Source of the DNA: Spirochaetota bacterium
GTDB taxonomy: Bacteria > Spirochaetota > UBA4802 > JAFGDQ01
Reading direction: 5' to 3'
Length of the DNA stretch: 64,000 nt
Assembly: GCA_034190085.1 (NCBI GenBank)
Contig: JAXHTS010000015.1
Location: forward strand, 1 to 64,000
The position numbers and the translations under genes are program-made. The notes beneath the pieces are model-generated. The model searched no databases, had not been told where the DNA came from, and saw nothing but the letters and a program-made list of their open reading frames with translations. Below, in pieces: positions 18,661-28,351 of the stretch. Every line of letters starts with the position of its first letter. Position 1 is the stretch's first letter.

Positions 18661-20385
18661 ATGATAATGGGTAAATATAAACTAAAGGATACGCCATCTG
18701 GGTTGAAGACCCTTATCTATACTAATTCAAGAGAGATTAAACTCCATTCCGCATACAATCCAATGGGGGAAGCTCAAAGATCAGTCGATTCCTTTCAAAT
18801 TGGAAGGGCCAATTTGATACTGGTCTGCGGTCTTGGGCTGGGATTTCATATTCAACAATTGAGACAGCGATTCTCTGATTGCACAATAGTCGTTGTAGAG
18901 AGAGATAAGAGGGTAATTGATATTGTCCTTTCAACCTATCCTGAATTTATTGAAAATCTGTTAATTATAAACACAAACCTCGACATGGAAGTTGTTTTTG
19001 AAGTAATTGATGTTACATCAATCAGGGGCGTCACTACATATTATCATAGACCATCATATATGATTCATAAGGATTATTATGATACATTTTTAGTTGATAT
19101 AAATAAGTATATATCGTCAAAGCTTAGCGATCTTTTAACCAGATTCGAATTTGAAGAGAAATGGATACATAACATTCTGGAAAATATTACAAAGATATTG
19201 AACTCAATCCCAGTCAAAAGCCTCTTTAATAAATTCAGGAACTATCCCGGAGTTATAGTGTCAGGTGGTCCAACCCTAAGAAAGAACCTTCATGTGCTCA
19301 GATGCATGAGAGATAGAGCCCTCATCGTCTGTGTGGATACAGCCTTTAAGGTTTTACAAAAGAATCAGATCAGCCCTCATCTTGTGATGACTATTGACTC
19401 TCAGAAGCATAGTCTTAAGCACTTCCTTGGAATAAGGGATGAGAGTGCCATACTCATTGCTGATGTTGTAAGTTTCCCAAGGGTAATTGATTATTATGGT
19501 GGTAATAAAATCTTTAGCTCCACATCAAAATACTATAGCGATGAAGAAGGAAACATAAAGAGGGAGACTACGCCTCTAATGGATTGGGTTGAGGATTTTA
19601 TTCCTCCAATTGGTGATATTCAATCAGGTGGTTCTGTTGCTACCAGCGCCTTTGATCTTCTCCTAAATCTCGGCTGCAATCCCATTATTCTGGTTGGACA
19701 GGATTTAGCATATACTGGAAGAGAGATCCATTGTAGCGGGACCTGTCATAATGACGAATGGCTTCCTAAAACAACGAGATTCATGAATCTTGAAACATTC
19801 AATCAGAATATCATTAGAAAAAGAAAGATAAAATATGTAGAAGCATATGGAGGGGAAGGGGAGGTCATCTCTGATTTTGTGTTTGATCTATACAGGCGCT
19901 GGTTTGAAGACTCTTCAAATAAGGTAGGAATCCCTGTAATTAATGCCACTGAGGGTGGAGCTAGAATTATAAACACTGATGAGTGCTCCCTTGAGTCGCT
20001 TTTAGATAGGATTCCAATACGAGAGAGAAGGCCAGATGAAATACTGAAAGGTTTAATATCCCAGAATGTAGTCAATAATCCTGAGTCCCTCTACAAGGGG
20101 GTGTTATCTGCCATTAAAGGGATCAGCGAGATTAAACATCTATCGGAGGATTTCATAAATGAAAAGGCGAAGTTGAATGATAAAATATTTCAGATAATCA
20201 ATGAGGAGAACATCTCTAAGGTTATTACGCCTTTTCTAAAAAAGACCTATGTTTATCTATCAAGACATCCTGAGATATGTGAAAAAAGGGCAACGAAAAT
20301 GTTTATTACAGATATCGCTGCCGCTTCTAATAAGGTATTAAAATTACTCAATGAGAGTAAAAGAAGGCTTGAAATAATCCGATAA
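18661..20385 (+). CDS. DUF115 / 6-hydroxymethylpterin pyrophosphokinase MptE-like protein
   Basis: 574 residues. The central DUF115 domain (about residues 195-430) has VIVSGGPTLRKNLHVL, VCVDTAFKVL, VMTIDSQKHSLKHF and PIILVGQDLAYTGREIHCSG. In archaea this fold is the pterin pyrophosphokinase MptE. In bacteria DUF115 proteins include the flagellin glycosylation (Maf-type motility accessory) factors. The N-terminal 150 residues carry a nucleotide-binding-like LILVCGLGLGFHIQQL. In a probable motile spirochaete a flagellin or glycan modification role is more likely than pterin synthesis, but this is inference. A second in-frame ATG at 18667 is an alternative start. No flagellin gene is nearby. Confidence 0.8.
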   Translation: MIMGKYKLKDTPSGLKTLIYTNSREIKLHSAYNPMGEAQRSVDSFQIGRANLILVCGLGLGFHIQQLRQRFSDCTIVVVERDKRVIDIVLSTYPEFIENLLIINTNLDMEVVFEVIDVTSIRGVTTYYHRPSYMIHKDYYDTFLVDINKYISSKLSDLLTRFEFEEKWIHNILENITKILNSIPVKSLFNKFRNYPGVIVSGGPTLRKNLHVLRCMRDRALIVCVDTAFKVLQKNQISPHLVMTIDSQKHSLKHFLGIRDESAILIADVVSFPRVIDYYGGNKIFSSTSKYYSDEEGNIKRETTPLMDWVEDFIPPIGDIQSGGSVATSAFDLLLNLGCNPIILVGQDLAYTGREIHCSGTCHNDEWLPKTTRFMNLETFNQNIIRKRKIKYVEAYGGEGEVISDFVFDLYRRWFEDSSNKVGIPVINATEGGARIINTDECSLESLLDRIPIRERRPDEILKGLISQNVVNNPESLYKGVLSAIKGISEIKHLSEDFINEKAKLNDKIFQIINEENISKVITPFLKKTYVYLSRHPEICEKRATKMFITDIAAASNKVLKLLNESKRRLEIIR

Positions 20386-20550
20386 TCAATTGAGGGTATA
20401 AGAATAAAGACTGTTACAGCTTAACTTAATAATAGAGCAATTGAGTATCACTCAATTTATGTGGCAATCCACAATCATCAGGACCCCAGAGTGTGTTTTG
20501 GTCTCATAACAGATAGTTAGAAGAAGCATGGAGCACAGATTAAAGGAAAT

Positions 20551-21399
20551 ATGAGAGATAAGATATCTTTACCAATTTTAGCATTATTGTTTCTGATTAT
20601 ACTTCTCCAACCGCTTTTTGCAGACTATATAACCCGAACAAGGAAGGTCTCTATAAACTGGTCAAAGGGGCGTATCATCTCTAGGGGAAGCTCTTCGATA
20701 AAAATTGAACCCCATGGTTCTCCAATTGATTATCACAATAATAGCTCAACATCCATTAACAGAGCGAGAGCGGATGCTTATACCCTGGCCAGAGAGGAAG
20801 CAATTGTGAATATCTATGAGGCAATTAAAGAGATTAGAATTGATGTTGGGAATACTGTTCGTGATCTTATTAAGGATAATAAGTATATTCAAACAAGACT
20901 ATCTGCTCTAATAGAATACTCAATCTCAGAGAATGAATATCCAGTCGATTTCTTCACTACTCAATGTGAGATTAAATTAAGAATGTCCGACATCATTGCC
21001 TCAATACCCTTTGATTTTCCTTTCCAAAATTTTCCCTTGAGGGATGATACGCCTATTTCGACCTATTATAGCGGATTGATTGTTGATGGAAGGGGCCTGA
21101 ATATAAAACCCATGCTCTTCCCATCGATATATAATGACAATGGACTTGAAATTTATGGAAGATACTACATCAAAAGTCAATTTGCCTGTAATTTCGGTAT
21201 GGTTTCCTATTGCTATTCAGAGGAGGAGGCTTTTAACGATAAAAGGGCGGGAAAGAATCCCTACTTTACTGTAGCATTAAAGGAGATAAAGGGATGCCCT
21301 GTCCTCTCTGATAAGGATGCTAGAAGGATATTTAGCGATAAAGAAACAATCAATAATCTGGCTGAATGCAGGGTAATATTTATCCTTGATCGAGGATGA
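20551..21399 (+). CDS. exported protein of the LPP20/FlgT-like class
   Basis: 282 residues. A signal peptide (about 1-24) precedes a domain in which residues about 65-150 (RARADAYTLAREEAIVNIYE) match the helical part of LPP20/FlgT-N-like lipoproteins. Residues about 165-215 (YYSGLIVDGRGLNIKPMLFP) match the conserved strand of the same proteins in deltaproteobacteria and spirochaetes. An AAAGGA ribosome binding site precedes the ATG. It is followed by a membrane protein and a TPR protein, forming a three-gene envelope unit. A role in flagellar or outer-membrane assembly is plausible but unproven. Confidence 0.6.
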   Translation: MRDKISLPILALLFLIILLQPLFADYITRTRKVSINWSKGRIISRGSSSIKIEPHGSPIDYHNNSSTSINRARADAYTLAREEAIVNIYEAIKEIRIDVGNTVRDLIKDNKYIQTRLSALIEYSISENEYPVDFFTTQCEIKLRMSDIIASIPFDFPFQNFPLRDDTPISTYYSGLIVDGRGLNIKPMLFPSIYNDNGLEIYGRYYIKSQFACNFGMVSYCYSEEEAFNDKRAGKNPYFTVALKEIKGCPVLSDKDARRIFSDKETINNLAECRVIFILDRG

Positions 21400-21451
21400 T
21401 CGTTTATACAATTAATTAACTTTTGGGGATTAATAACTATAAGAATGCGAT

Positions 21452-22162
21452 ATGAATCCGATTGTTAATATTCTTACAAAGATCATAATTCAAATTAATA
21501 AGATTATCGATAGCATAAATATTAAGACTATTGAGACTATAAAGCAGGTATTCTATTTATCTGTCTTTATCTTTGTGATCCTTGGAATAATTATCGGTTA
21601 TTATTATGGGAAAGACTCTGCTGAAATTCATGGTACTCCTATTGCCGGTTCCACAAATGAGGTTTTTCAGATTGATATAAAAAGAGAACGTAAGGATGGG
21701 AATTTTCGTACTATGCTTGAAACTGAGATACTAGGCAAAAACAAACTATCGAAGCAGGATAAGATCAGATTTCCATCAAATGAGAAGCTTGAACTATATC
21801 TCAACAATAGAATCGCTGAACCTGATGATATGATTAATAAGATAAAACCGCCACCCTTAATTGATTCGAGGGATCGATTATCCAAGGTACAGAGAATAGA
21901 TGAGGTAGGTACTAGGGCTGAGATTGAAGAGTTGAAGAGGCGAGGACATTATACTGATGAGAGGAATAGGGGTGAGATCCTTCGAGAGAAAAGGGAAGGG
22001 ATGATATTGGAGGGTGATAAACCTGAGGTTAAACCGAGTTTAAACTCGGATTCAGGAATTGTTATTAGAAAAAAAACCAGACAAAAGGGAATAAATGATA
22101 AAATGAAAGAGGGGAGTGTTCCACAATTAATAAAGAGGGGTAGAGGTATCATCGATAGATGA
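21452..22162 (+). CDS. single-pass membrane protein with long charged tail
   Basis: 236 residues; no family recognised. One strong membrane helix lies at about residues 32-52 (FYLSVFIFVILGIIIGYYYG). The remaining 180 residues are highly charged, rich in Arg, Lys, Glu and Ile and probably disordered, on the far side of the membrane. Its stop overlaps the start of the next gene by 4 bp (ATGA), so it is co-translated with the TPR protein. A 16-nt perfect palindrome sits inside it at 22034-22049 and may be incidental. Confidence 0.6.
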   Translation: MNPIVNILTKIIIQINKIIDSINIKTIETIKQVFYLSVFIFVILGIIIGYYYGKDSAEIHGTPIAGSTNEVFQIDIKRERKDGNFRTMLETEILGKNKLSKQDKIRFPSNEKLELYLNNRIAEPDDMINKIKPPPLIDSRDRLSKVQRIDEVGTRAEIEELKRRGHYTDERNRGEILREKREGMILEGDKPEVKPSLNSDSGIVIRKKTRQKGINDKMKEGSVPQLIKRGRGIIDR

Positions 22163-23073
22163 AAAGGATTTCGGCCATATTATTATTTTGTATAATATTC
22201 AGCACGCCCTCTTACTCCCGAGATATGAGGGGTCTTGAAGATATCATTAAGAGTATCTTGGATAGCGAAATAGAGGGGAGTATAGAAGAAAAAGAAGAGG
22301 AAACCAAGAAGCCTTTAGGAGAAGAATCTTCTTCTCAATATATGACAAACAGGGCTGATAATGAAAAGATGGAAGAGAAGAAGGAGCAGATATCTATCCC
22401 ATCACTTGATAGGACTCTTCTAGAGACAGGATTGGAACTCTTTAATGCCCATAATTATGATCATGCCTTGAGCAAATTCAAGGAATTGAAAATGAAATAT
22501 CCACAAAGTCCATTGATGGATAGCTCAACAATCTGGATTGCTAAGATATACATTGATACAAATAAATGGGATGATGCTAGGGATGAACTCCTTTCCATTA
22601 GTGAGAATTCAGGGGAGTATCCGACAGCAGTTTTCCAGATGGGAGAGATAGAAATGAAGAGGGGTTATCCTTCAGCAGCTATTGAATTCTACTATCGAGT
22701 ATCATCTCAATTCCCTAATCATCATCTTGCAGATGATGCTCTACTAGTTCTTGGGAATATTTATATAAATGAAAAGAAGGGCAATAAGGCGCTGCAAACT
22801 CTAATGAGATTGATCAAATACTACAGAGATCGTGAAACGATTGATGATGCCTACTTTTATCTTGGAAAGTTATTTGAAAGGGATTTAATGTTAAGGGATT
22901 TTGAGATTGCTATAAAACTTTATAAACTCTTTCTCAAGAAATCAAATGAGGAAAGGGCCTTACATTTTCGATATTCCCCTTTAAAAGAGAGGGTTGAAGG
23001 GAATTTGAAACAATTAGAGGCTATTTTAATGCCACATTCATCTCAAGCGAGCCAACAGTACTATAGAGATTGA
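22159..23073 (+). CDS. exported tetratricopeptide-repeat protein (YbgF/BamD-like)
   Basis: 304 residues. A signal peptide (about 1-20) and an acidic linker precede TPR-like helices from about residue 90 (FNAHNYDHALSKFKELKMKY, AAIEFYYRVSSQFPNHHLAD, DDAYFYLGKLFERD). This pattern is typical of CpoB/YbgF or BamD proteins, which coordinate envelope assembly. No lipobox Cys is apparent. It overlaps its upstream neighbour by 4 bp. Its last 53 bp overlap, tail to tail, the cheX gene on the other strand. Confidence 0.78.
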   Translation: MKRISAILLFCIIFSTPSYSRDMRGLEDIIKSILDSEIEGSIEEKEEETKKPLGEESSSQYMTNRADNEKMEEKKEQISIPSLDRTLLETGLELFNAHNYDHALSKFKELKMKYPQSPLMDSSTIWIAKIYIDTNKWDDARDELLSISENSGEYPTAVFQMGEIEMKRGYPSAAIEFYYRVSSQFPNHHLADDALLVLGNIYINEKKGNKALQTLMRLIKYYRDRETIDDAYFYLGKLFERDLMLRDFEIAIKLYKLFLKKSNEERALHFRYSPLKERVEGNLKQLEAILMPHSSQASQQYYRD

Positions 23074-23485
23074 TAGCAAGGGTTGTCTGTTGAATTGCTG
23101 TAATAGTGAAATCCTTGCCGTGAATCACTGTAGGGGTTGTAACTTCAACGCCTTTGTCGATATTTGAAAAGAGGTTCATTGCGTTTCCAGTTATCATATT
23201 AGCAAGCTCCCCAATAATATCTTTATATTCCACATCAATTTGCTCTTTGCTCAAACCAGGGGCAAGTATATCAGCAATCTTATAGACCATACTGTATCCC
23301 AAACTATAAATAACTACTCCATGAATGTCTCCAGTTATACCGATCATTATAGCCACATCATGAGATGGTTCAGGATATTGTTTAATTGTTAGCTTTCCTC
23401 TTTTTAAATCGATACCAACTACAGTTTTAAATATTGAACTTGCAGATTCCAAAAAGGGATTAACGTACTCAGCATTGATATGCAT
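23021..23485 (-). CDS. cheX: CheX-family chemotaxis phosphatase
   Basis: 154 residues. The protein follows the CheX fold from MHINAEYVNPFLESASSIFK to the C-terminal strand. It carries the catalytic E-x-x-N motif at Glu93 and Asn96 within IIGELANMITGNAM. CheX dephosphorylates CheY-P and resets the flagellar switch, and it is the usual CheY phosphatase of spirochaetes. It stands alone, convergent with and overlapping the TPR gene by 53 bp. No other chemotaxis gene is in the window. Some CheX-like proteins serve other receiver domains. Confidence 0.85.
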   Translation of the reverse strand: MHINAEYVNPFLESASSIFKTVVGIDLKRGKLTIKQYPEPSHDVAIMIGITGDIHGVVIYSLGYSMVYKIADILAPGLSKEQIDVEYKDIIGELANMITGNAMNLFSNIDKGVEVTTPTVIHGKDFTITAIQQTTLAINLYSTVGSLEMNVALK

Positions 23486-23589
23486 ATTGTATCCTCTATT
23501 GAATTATTAGATAATAATCAACTATTAAAATATTGAGTCAGGGTTGTTTATTAATTGATAAAAAAAGTATAACATAGTTATGTTATATA

Positions 23590-24729
23590 TCAATCAAATT
23601 TCATGTTTTTTGTTATTTTTGATTTTTCTTTGTAAGAGGAGATCATTGATATTAACATAGCCCGCTCTCTCTCCCTTATTAATTTTTGATGAATGGAAGT
23701 AAATTTAGATGAGGAGGGTTTTGTGAAGCCTATATCCTTTTTTACAGGTGTAAAGACATAAAGACCTTCAAAGGAACTAATTACTCTGGATGTTTTACCT
23801 ACACCTAAAGCTAAACAATCATTCCTGAAGATTGTTGAATTATTGATTGAATGAATTGTCTTTCCCTTCTTGCCACTTCCCTTAATTGGACTGCCAATTT
23901 TAAACTGATTCGAATAAAATATTTTTCCGCCAAGTTTTTTCGCCGCCATATTAAAGGACTTGTCATTTTTTGCTAACTCATTTATTTCTCTTGTTAGCTC
24001 TCGCTTAACGCTCTCAAATTTTTTATTCACAAGTTTATTCTTTAATCTGTTACGATCAGTCTTGGGGTCTTTCACCTCTTTTCGATTCTTTTTTAATTCT
24101 TCATCGATTTCATTTTCGCTAACTTTAATTTTATTGCCAAATCTCTTCTTCAGTTCCTTATTGGATGCGAAGCAATATTTGATCTGAATTTTAGAGTTAT
24201 CAATTATATGTTGAGTATTAACCTCATCTTCTGTGATCCCTATTCCCATATTTATCATATTCATCATTTTTATGTTTATCAAATCCTCTTTTACCATCAG
24301 CATGAAATCAGATAAACTATAGTGAAAATAATTAAGATAATTTTGAAAATATTCATTATTAAAATTCCCGGATTTATCCTTAAATATCTGCATTTTCTTT
24401 ATGGAACTCTTAACATTTTCCTCTGAGACCTTTATTCCCATCTCATCGGCCATTTGAAGTTGCAGTCTATATCTAATTAATGCATCCAGAATATATTTCT
24501 GCATATCCTTATCGTTTGCATTCTTCATGTAACGAGCAAAATTGTCCCTATAGTGCAAAAAATCTAAATAACTTATCTCCTCGCCATTTACAGTTGCAAC
24601 AACGTTCTGGTTCATTCCAAGCCTGGATAAAAAATCAGGCATTCCAAAGGATATAATAATGATTATTGTAAAAAAACCAATTATAATATATCCTATAACC
24701 TTTACTGCTTTTGACCTCGAATCGAACAT
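23590..24729 (-). CDS. SurA-N/PpiD-like periplasmic folding factor
   Basis: 379 residues. An N-terminal membrane helix (about 9-31) anchors a periplasmic SurA_N_3-type chaperone domain (VVATVNGEEISYLDFLHYRD then LIRYRLQLQMADEMGIKVSE). PpiD and SurA normally add one or two parvulin domains. Here the middle is a Lys/Glu-rich helix and no parvulin core with its His and Phe/Met active site is visible. It may therefore be a chaperone without isomerase activity. A weak EGLYVFTPVKKD near the end resembles the last parvulin strand. It assists outer-membrane or exported protein folding by family analogy. It is transcribed alone. Confidence 0.75.
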   Translation of the reverse strand: MFDSRSKAVKVIGYIIIGFFTIIIIISFGMPDFLSRLGMNQNVVATVNGEEISYLDFLHYRDNFARYMKNANDKDMQKYILDALIRYRLQLQMADEMGIKVSEENVKSSIKKMQIFKDKSGNFNNEYFQNYLNYFHYSLSDFMLMVKEDLINIKMMNMINMGIGITEDEVNTQHIIDNSKIQIKYCFASNKELKKRFGNKIKVSENEIDEELKKNRKEVKDPKTDRNRLKNKLVNKKFESVKRELTREINELAKNDKSFNMAAKKLGGKIFYSNQFKIGSPIKGSGKKGKTIHSINNSTIFRNDCLALGVGKTSRVISSFEGLYVFTPVKKDIGFTKPSSSKFTSIHQKLIRERERAMLISMISSYKEKSKITKNMKFD

Positions 24730-24927
24730 ATTACATCCTTTATTATAAAAAGATATCGAACTGCCTATCTAAAACGGAACTGAGGATAAAAAGGGTTTCA
24801 CATTGCCTCAGCTGCATCCACTTGTTGCTTCGTACTCTGAGAAAAAAGGCAAATGGCTATTCCAAATAGAATATCATGTATTGAACCTACGATAATATGT
24901 TGATAAATTACTGATATTGAAATTCAC

Positions 24928-25092
24928 TCAATCTATTTCAGCTTCATCAACAAGCATAATCGGAATGCCATCATTTATCGGATATTTCCTTCTGCACTCA
25001 GTGCAAATGAGTTTTTCGTTTTTTGTATCATATTTCACATCTCCCTTACAAGCGGGACATGCGAGTATATCCAATAACTTAGTATCAATCAT
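24928..25092 (-). CDS. Trm112-like zinc-ribbon small protein (YcaR family)
   Basis: 54 residues, a length typical of the family. It begins MIDTKLLDILACPACKGDV and carries two Cys pairs (CPAC and CTEC) that bind zinc. It ends GIPIMLVDEAEID, the conserved YcaR/UPF0434 C-terminus. Proteins of this family partner with methyltransferases or accompany lipid A genes (lpxK/kdsB). No such gene is adjacent here. The start ATG at 25092 gives the standard N-terminus. Confidence 0.88.
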   Translation of the reverse strand: MIDTKLLDILACPACKGDVKYDTKNEKLICTECRRKYPINDGIPIMLVDEAEID

Positions 25093-25783
25093 AGATCTTC
25101 CTTCAACATTAATATATATGATAGTGCAAAAAGCGCTATTTATTTTCTGGTTTGTTTAATTGCATGATCTTTAATTAAGATAGGTGTTCTCTCGAATATA
25201 AATTATTTACATTCTCCTATAATCCGAGATAGATAAGCGATCATTATTCCTTTTGTATCGAAACCTTGATTTTATAGACTGTTATGAAACTTAATTATCT
25301 ATCAAGCTGAACTGTGTCAATTACATTTCCTGATATTAGTACCTTAACAATAAGGTCCTTATTCTTAAGGCAAGACTTTTTAAAGGATTAGAAGTGATTA
25401 CAGGATAAACCGGGTAAAGAATTTTGTAAATCCAAATTCCTCATTTCTTAAGAAAAAGCTTGAATAATATAGAATTTCTTTAATTTTAGACCTGCAGGAA
25501 TAATTTCAATGCCATATTTTGTTGAACAAAATTTATAACTGTTATACACTTTATTAATAAGTCCCTGCACATTGAATTTAATTCAGCAAGCTTACAATTT
25601 AAATCTCAAAAAATCCATAACATTGAATTACAATAACACAATCGTTGGTGAATTATCTCCTATGCATAGGAAAACCTGTTGGATTGATAGAAAAATTTTG
25701 AGAACTAATTGTTGATGCAGAAAGGAAATCAAAGGCTTTAGAAATATGGATTTATAGAAAAAAATAATCTAACCCTGTATAAT
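25093..25783. other. 690-bp stretch with no gene recognised
   Basis: AT-rich sequence. Frames on both strands are short and broken. I see no repeat of the palindromic family, no RNA gene and no clear terminator. Confidence 0.5.
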
Positions 25784-25844
25784 TCTTTTCTTTACTTCAT
25801 CAGGCCTAGTATATATTTGGTTTCTACTTTGCCGAGTTAGGGAT
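25784..25844 (-). repeat. coding-derived repeat, copy 1 (partner near 35015-35080)
   Basis: Read on the minus strand, this segment encodes LTRQSRNQIYTRPDEVKKRI. The segment near 35015-35080 encodes LTRQGKNQIYAEAAEVKKRI. Conservation at amino-acid level suggests both are C-terminal remnants of one gene family, each sitting directly downstream of an intact gene. The family is not recognised. Confidence 0.55.
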
Positions 25845-27875
25845 TTAGTGTATAATTTGTTTTAAAGCTTCATTTACATCAGTAACTGGAAATCTGCAAA
25901 CCCTGTTTTGGCATATATAAATGGTGGTTTGTCCTTCTATAAGTCTATTGTCAAGCAGCGGCAATGTCCCTTCACCAATTCCGCCAGAGAGAAATGTATT
26001 AGGTAAATAATGCTTGTCAAAGTCTTTTCGCATAGCATCACACTCTACGCCTAAAATAGACACTTCATAAGGATCATCAGCAAACCAAGTCATTAATATG
26101 TCCCAATTTGCATAGTAAGCTCCGCCATTAAACGCATTTTTCTTTACATTGTTTATCATTCTCTTTGAGTGATGGATATAATCATCGTTATAAAAATATT
26201 GTCCAAGTATAAATAAATTTTTCCCCATCTGTGAATTTGCCGATGGAATAACATTATCAGTCACATCGATTTTTCGGGCTATTAATGCTGGATCAATATC
26301 AGAAGTATAGAAAAACATTCCGCTGTTATTATCATAAAAATGAGCAATCGAATAATCAGTTAATTGCAGCGCCTTTAGTAACCATTTTTCATCAAAAGTG
26401 GCTTGATATAAGGAGATAAATGCATCAATAGTAAAGGAATAATCATCTATAAATGCGTTAATTGAAGCCCTTCCATTATTATAGCATCTATATAATCTAT
26501 TTTCAGGTGTAATAATATTTGTATTCAAAAATTCAGCATTTTTCAGGGCAGCATCTAAATATTCTTTGTAGTCAAAAATCCTATAGGCATCAACATATGC
26601 CTTTAGCATAAGCGCATTCCATGATGTAATAATTTTATTATCAAGTCCCGGTTGAACTCGTTTGACTCTTTCTCTCAATAAAATCTGTTTTGCCTCTAAT
26701 ACTCGTTTTGTCAATTCATCCTCAGTGATTTTATATTTATCCGCTATTTGTTTATCGCTTAACGTCTTGAATAAAATATTCTGCTCCCTTAGCCAGTTTC
26801 CATTTTCAGTTACACTGTAATAATCAATAATTACATCTGCTTCATTGCCTAATGTTTTAAGTAATTCGCTTTTTGTCCATAGGTAATACTTTCCCTCTTC
26901 TCCTTCACTATCAGCATCTAGTGAAGAATAGAAGCCACCCTCTTGTGATGTTAATTCTCTTTGTATAAAATTTAGGGTTTCGCTCACAATTAGTTTATAT
27001 TTTGAATCTTTGGTTAGTTGGTAGCCAGCAGAGTACAAACTAACAAGTTGTGCATTATCATACAGCATTTTTTCAAAATGGGGCACTTTCCAATAGGAAT
27101 CTGTGGAATATCGAGCAAAACCACCGCCGATTTGGTCGTAAATGCCTCCATCAGCCATTTTATTTAAAGTTGTTGTAACGCTTTGCAATGCATCTGCATT
27201 TCCAGTTAAATAATAATAGTGCAGTAAAAATTGATAACCTATGGGCAATGGAAATTTAGGAGCTCCCTTTTGCCCGCCATTAGTGTAATCTATATTGTTT
27301 TCCCAAATAGTAAAAATACGATTCAATTCGTTTAATGTAAATTCTGGCTTTTCAGTATTCTCATAAATCATTTCACTGGATTGCACACCCTGCGTGAGTA
27401 ATTGTGCTTGATGTTCTGCCCTATTTGGATTTTCCATAACAAAATTAGACACATGTTTAAGCATTTCAATCCATTGTGATTTTGGGAAATAGGTGCCGCC
27501 ATATATGGGTCGGCCATCGGGTAAGGCTATACAGTTTAATGGCCAACCTCCTGATCCTGTAATCAATAGCACAGCATTCATATACACTTGGTCAATGTCT
27601 GGCCTTTCCTCTCTATCAACTTTAATGGCCACGAAATTATCGTTCATCAATTGCGCGACCTTTTCGTCTTCAAAGCTCTCCTGTTCCATAACATGACACC
27701 AATGACAAGCCGCATAACCAATGCTCACAATGATAAGTTTGTTTTCATTCTGGGCTTTATCCAAAGCCTCTTCTCCCCAGGGATACCAATCTACTGGATT
27801 GTGAGCATGCTGCAACAGATAAGGACTGGTCTCATGAATAAGGTTGTTTGTATATTTGTGTTCCGGATGACTCAT
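25845..27875 (-). CDS. thioredoxin-fold protein of the YyaL/DUF255 (SSP411) family
   Basis: 676 residues. The N-terminal DUF255 thioredoxin-like domain (about 5-165) has the family signature [16 protein letters not shown], the CHWC active-site-like motif in [14 protein letters not shown], and [15 protein letters not shown]. The remainder is an alpha/alpha-barrel similar to N-acylglucosamine 2-epimerase or glycoside hydrolases ([31 protein letters not shown]). The family is widespread and cytosolic, and its biochemical function is unsettled. Length and motifs are complete. It is monocistronic and ends next to the coding-derived repeat. Confidence 0.93.
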   Translation of the reverse strand: MSHPEHKYTNNLIHETSPYLLQHAHNPVDWYPWGEEALDKAQNENKLIIVSIGYAACHWCHVMEQESFEDEKVAQLMNDNFVAIKVDREERPDIDQVYMNAVLLITGSGGWPLNCIALPDGRPIYGGTYFPKSQWIEMLKHVSNFVMENPNRAEHQAQLLTQGVQSSEMIYENTEKPEFTLNELNRIFTIWENNIDYTNGGQKGAPKFPLPIGYQFLLHYYYLTGNADALQSVTTTLNKMADGGIYDQIGGGFARYSTDSYWKVPHFEKMLYDNAQLVSLYSAGYQLTKDSKYKLIVSETLNFIQRELTSQEGGFYSSLDADSEGEEGKYYLWTKSELLKTLGNEADVIIDYYSVTENGNWLREQNILFKTLSDKQIADKYKITEDELTKRVLEAKQILLRERVKRVQPGLDNKIITSWNALMLKAYVDAYRIFDYKEYLDAALKNAEFLNTNIITPENRLYRCYNNGRASINAFIDDYSFTIDAFISLYQATFDEKWLLKALQLTDYSIAHFYDNNSGMFFYTSDIDPALIARKIDVTDNVIPSANSQMGKNLFILGQYFYNDDYIHHSKRMINNVKKNAFNGGAYYANWDILMTWFADDPYEVSILGVECDAMRKDFDKHYLPNTFLSGGIGEGTLPLLDNRLIEGQTTIYICQNRVCRFPVTDVNEALKQIIH

Positions 27876-28225
27876 AGCTCCCCCTTATAATACATTATCA
27901 TAACATTTCATATTCTAATCTCTCGGTAGTATCTGAATAATCCATTATGTCACTACTCAAGTTGTCGATTTCCCACCGTATAACATACTCTCCTAACACA
28001 GCGGATAAAGCTATCTAAAAATTACTACTAATTATTTTTTGGAGTATTCATCAACACAACTTGACTATGTTTTATTTATAATGCTGGAAAAAGACAAATA
28101 AAAAAAGCAAAACTCCTCATGAAATAGGTGATCAAATCTTCCTTAGGGTAATTTTTACATGTATGTTTAGAATCATGTGCTTCCCTCTGCAATAGATAGC
28201 ATTTTGTTCTTTGATATTGGATTAA
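27876..28225. other. 350-bp AT-rich gap before the Rhs fragment
   Basis: No reading frame, repeat or RNA is recognised. The Rhs-like frame begins abruptly at 28226 after a stop codon at 28223, without any start codon or ribosome binding site. A truncation junction therefore probably lies in or near this stretch. Confidence 0.45.
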
Positions 28226-28351
28226 GCTAACCTAAATCCAACAAAGATAACTGAATTCCATAGAAATCCTGATGATAATGATAAGCTTATCGGCCAATAT
28301 TGGTATGATGATCAAGGGTTCCGGGTACGCAAGCTTGCTAACAGGCAGATT

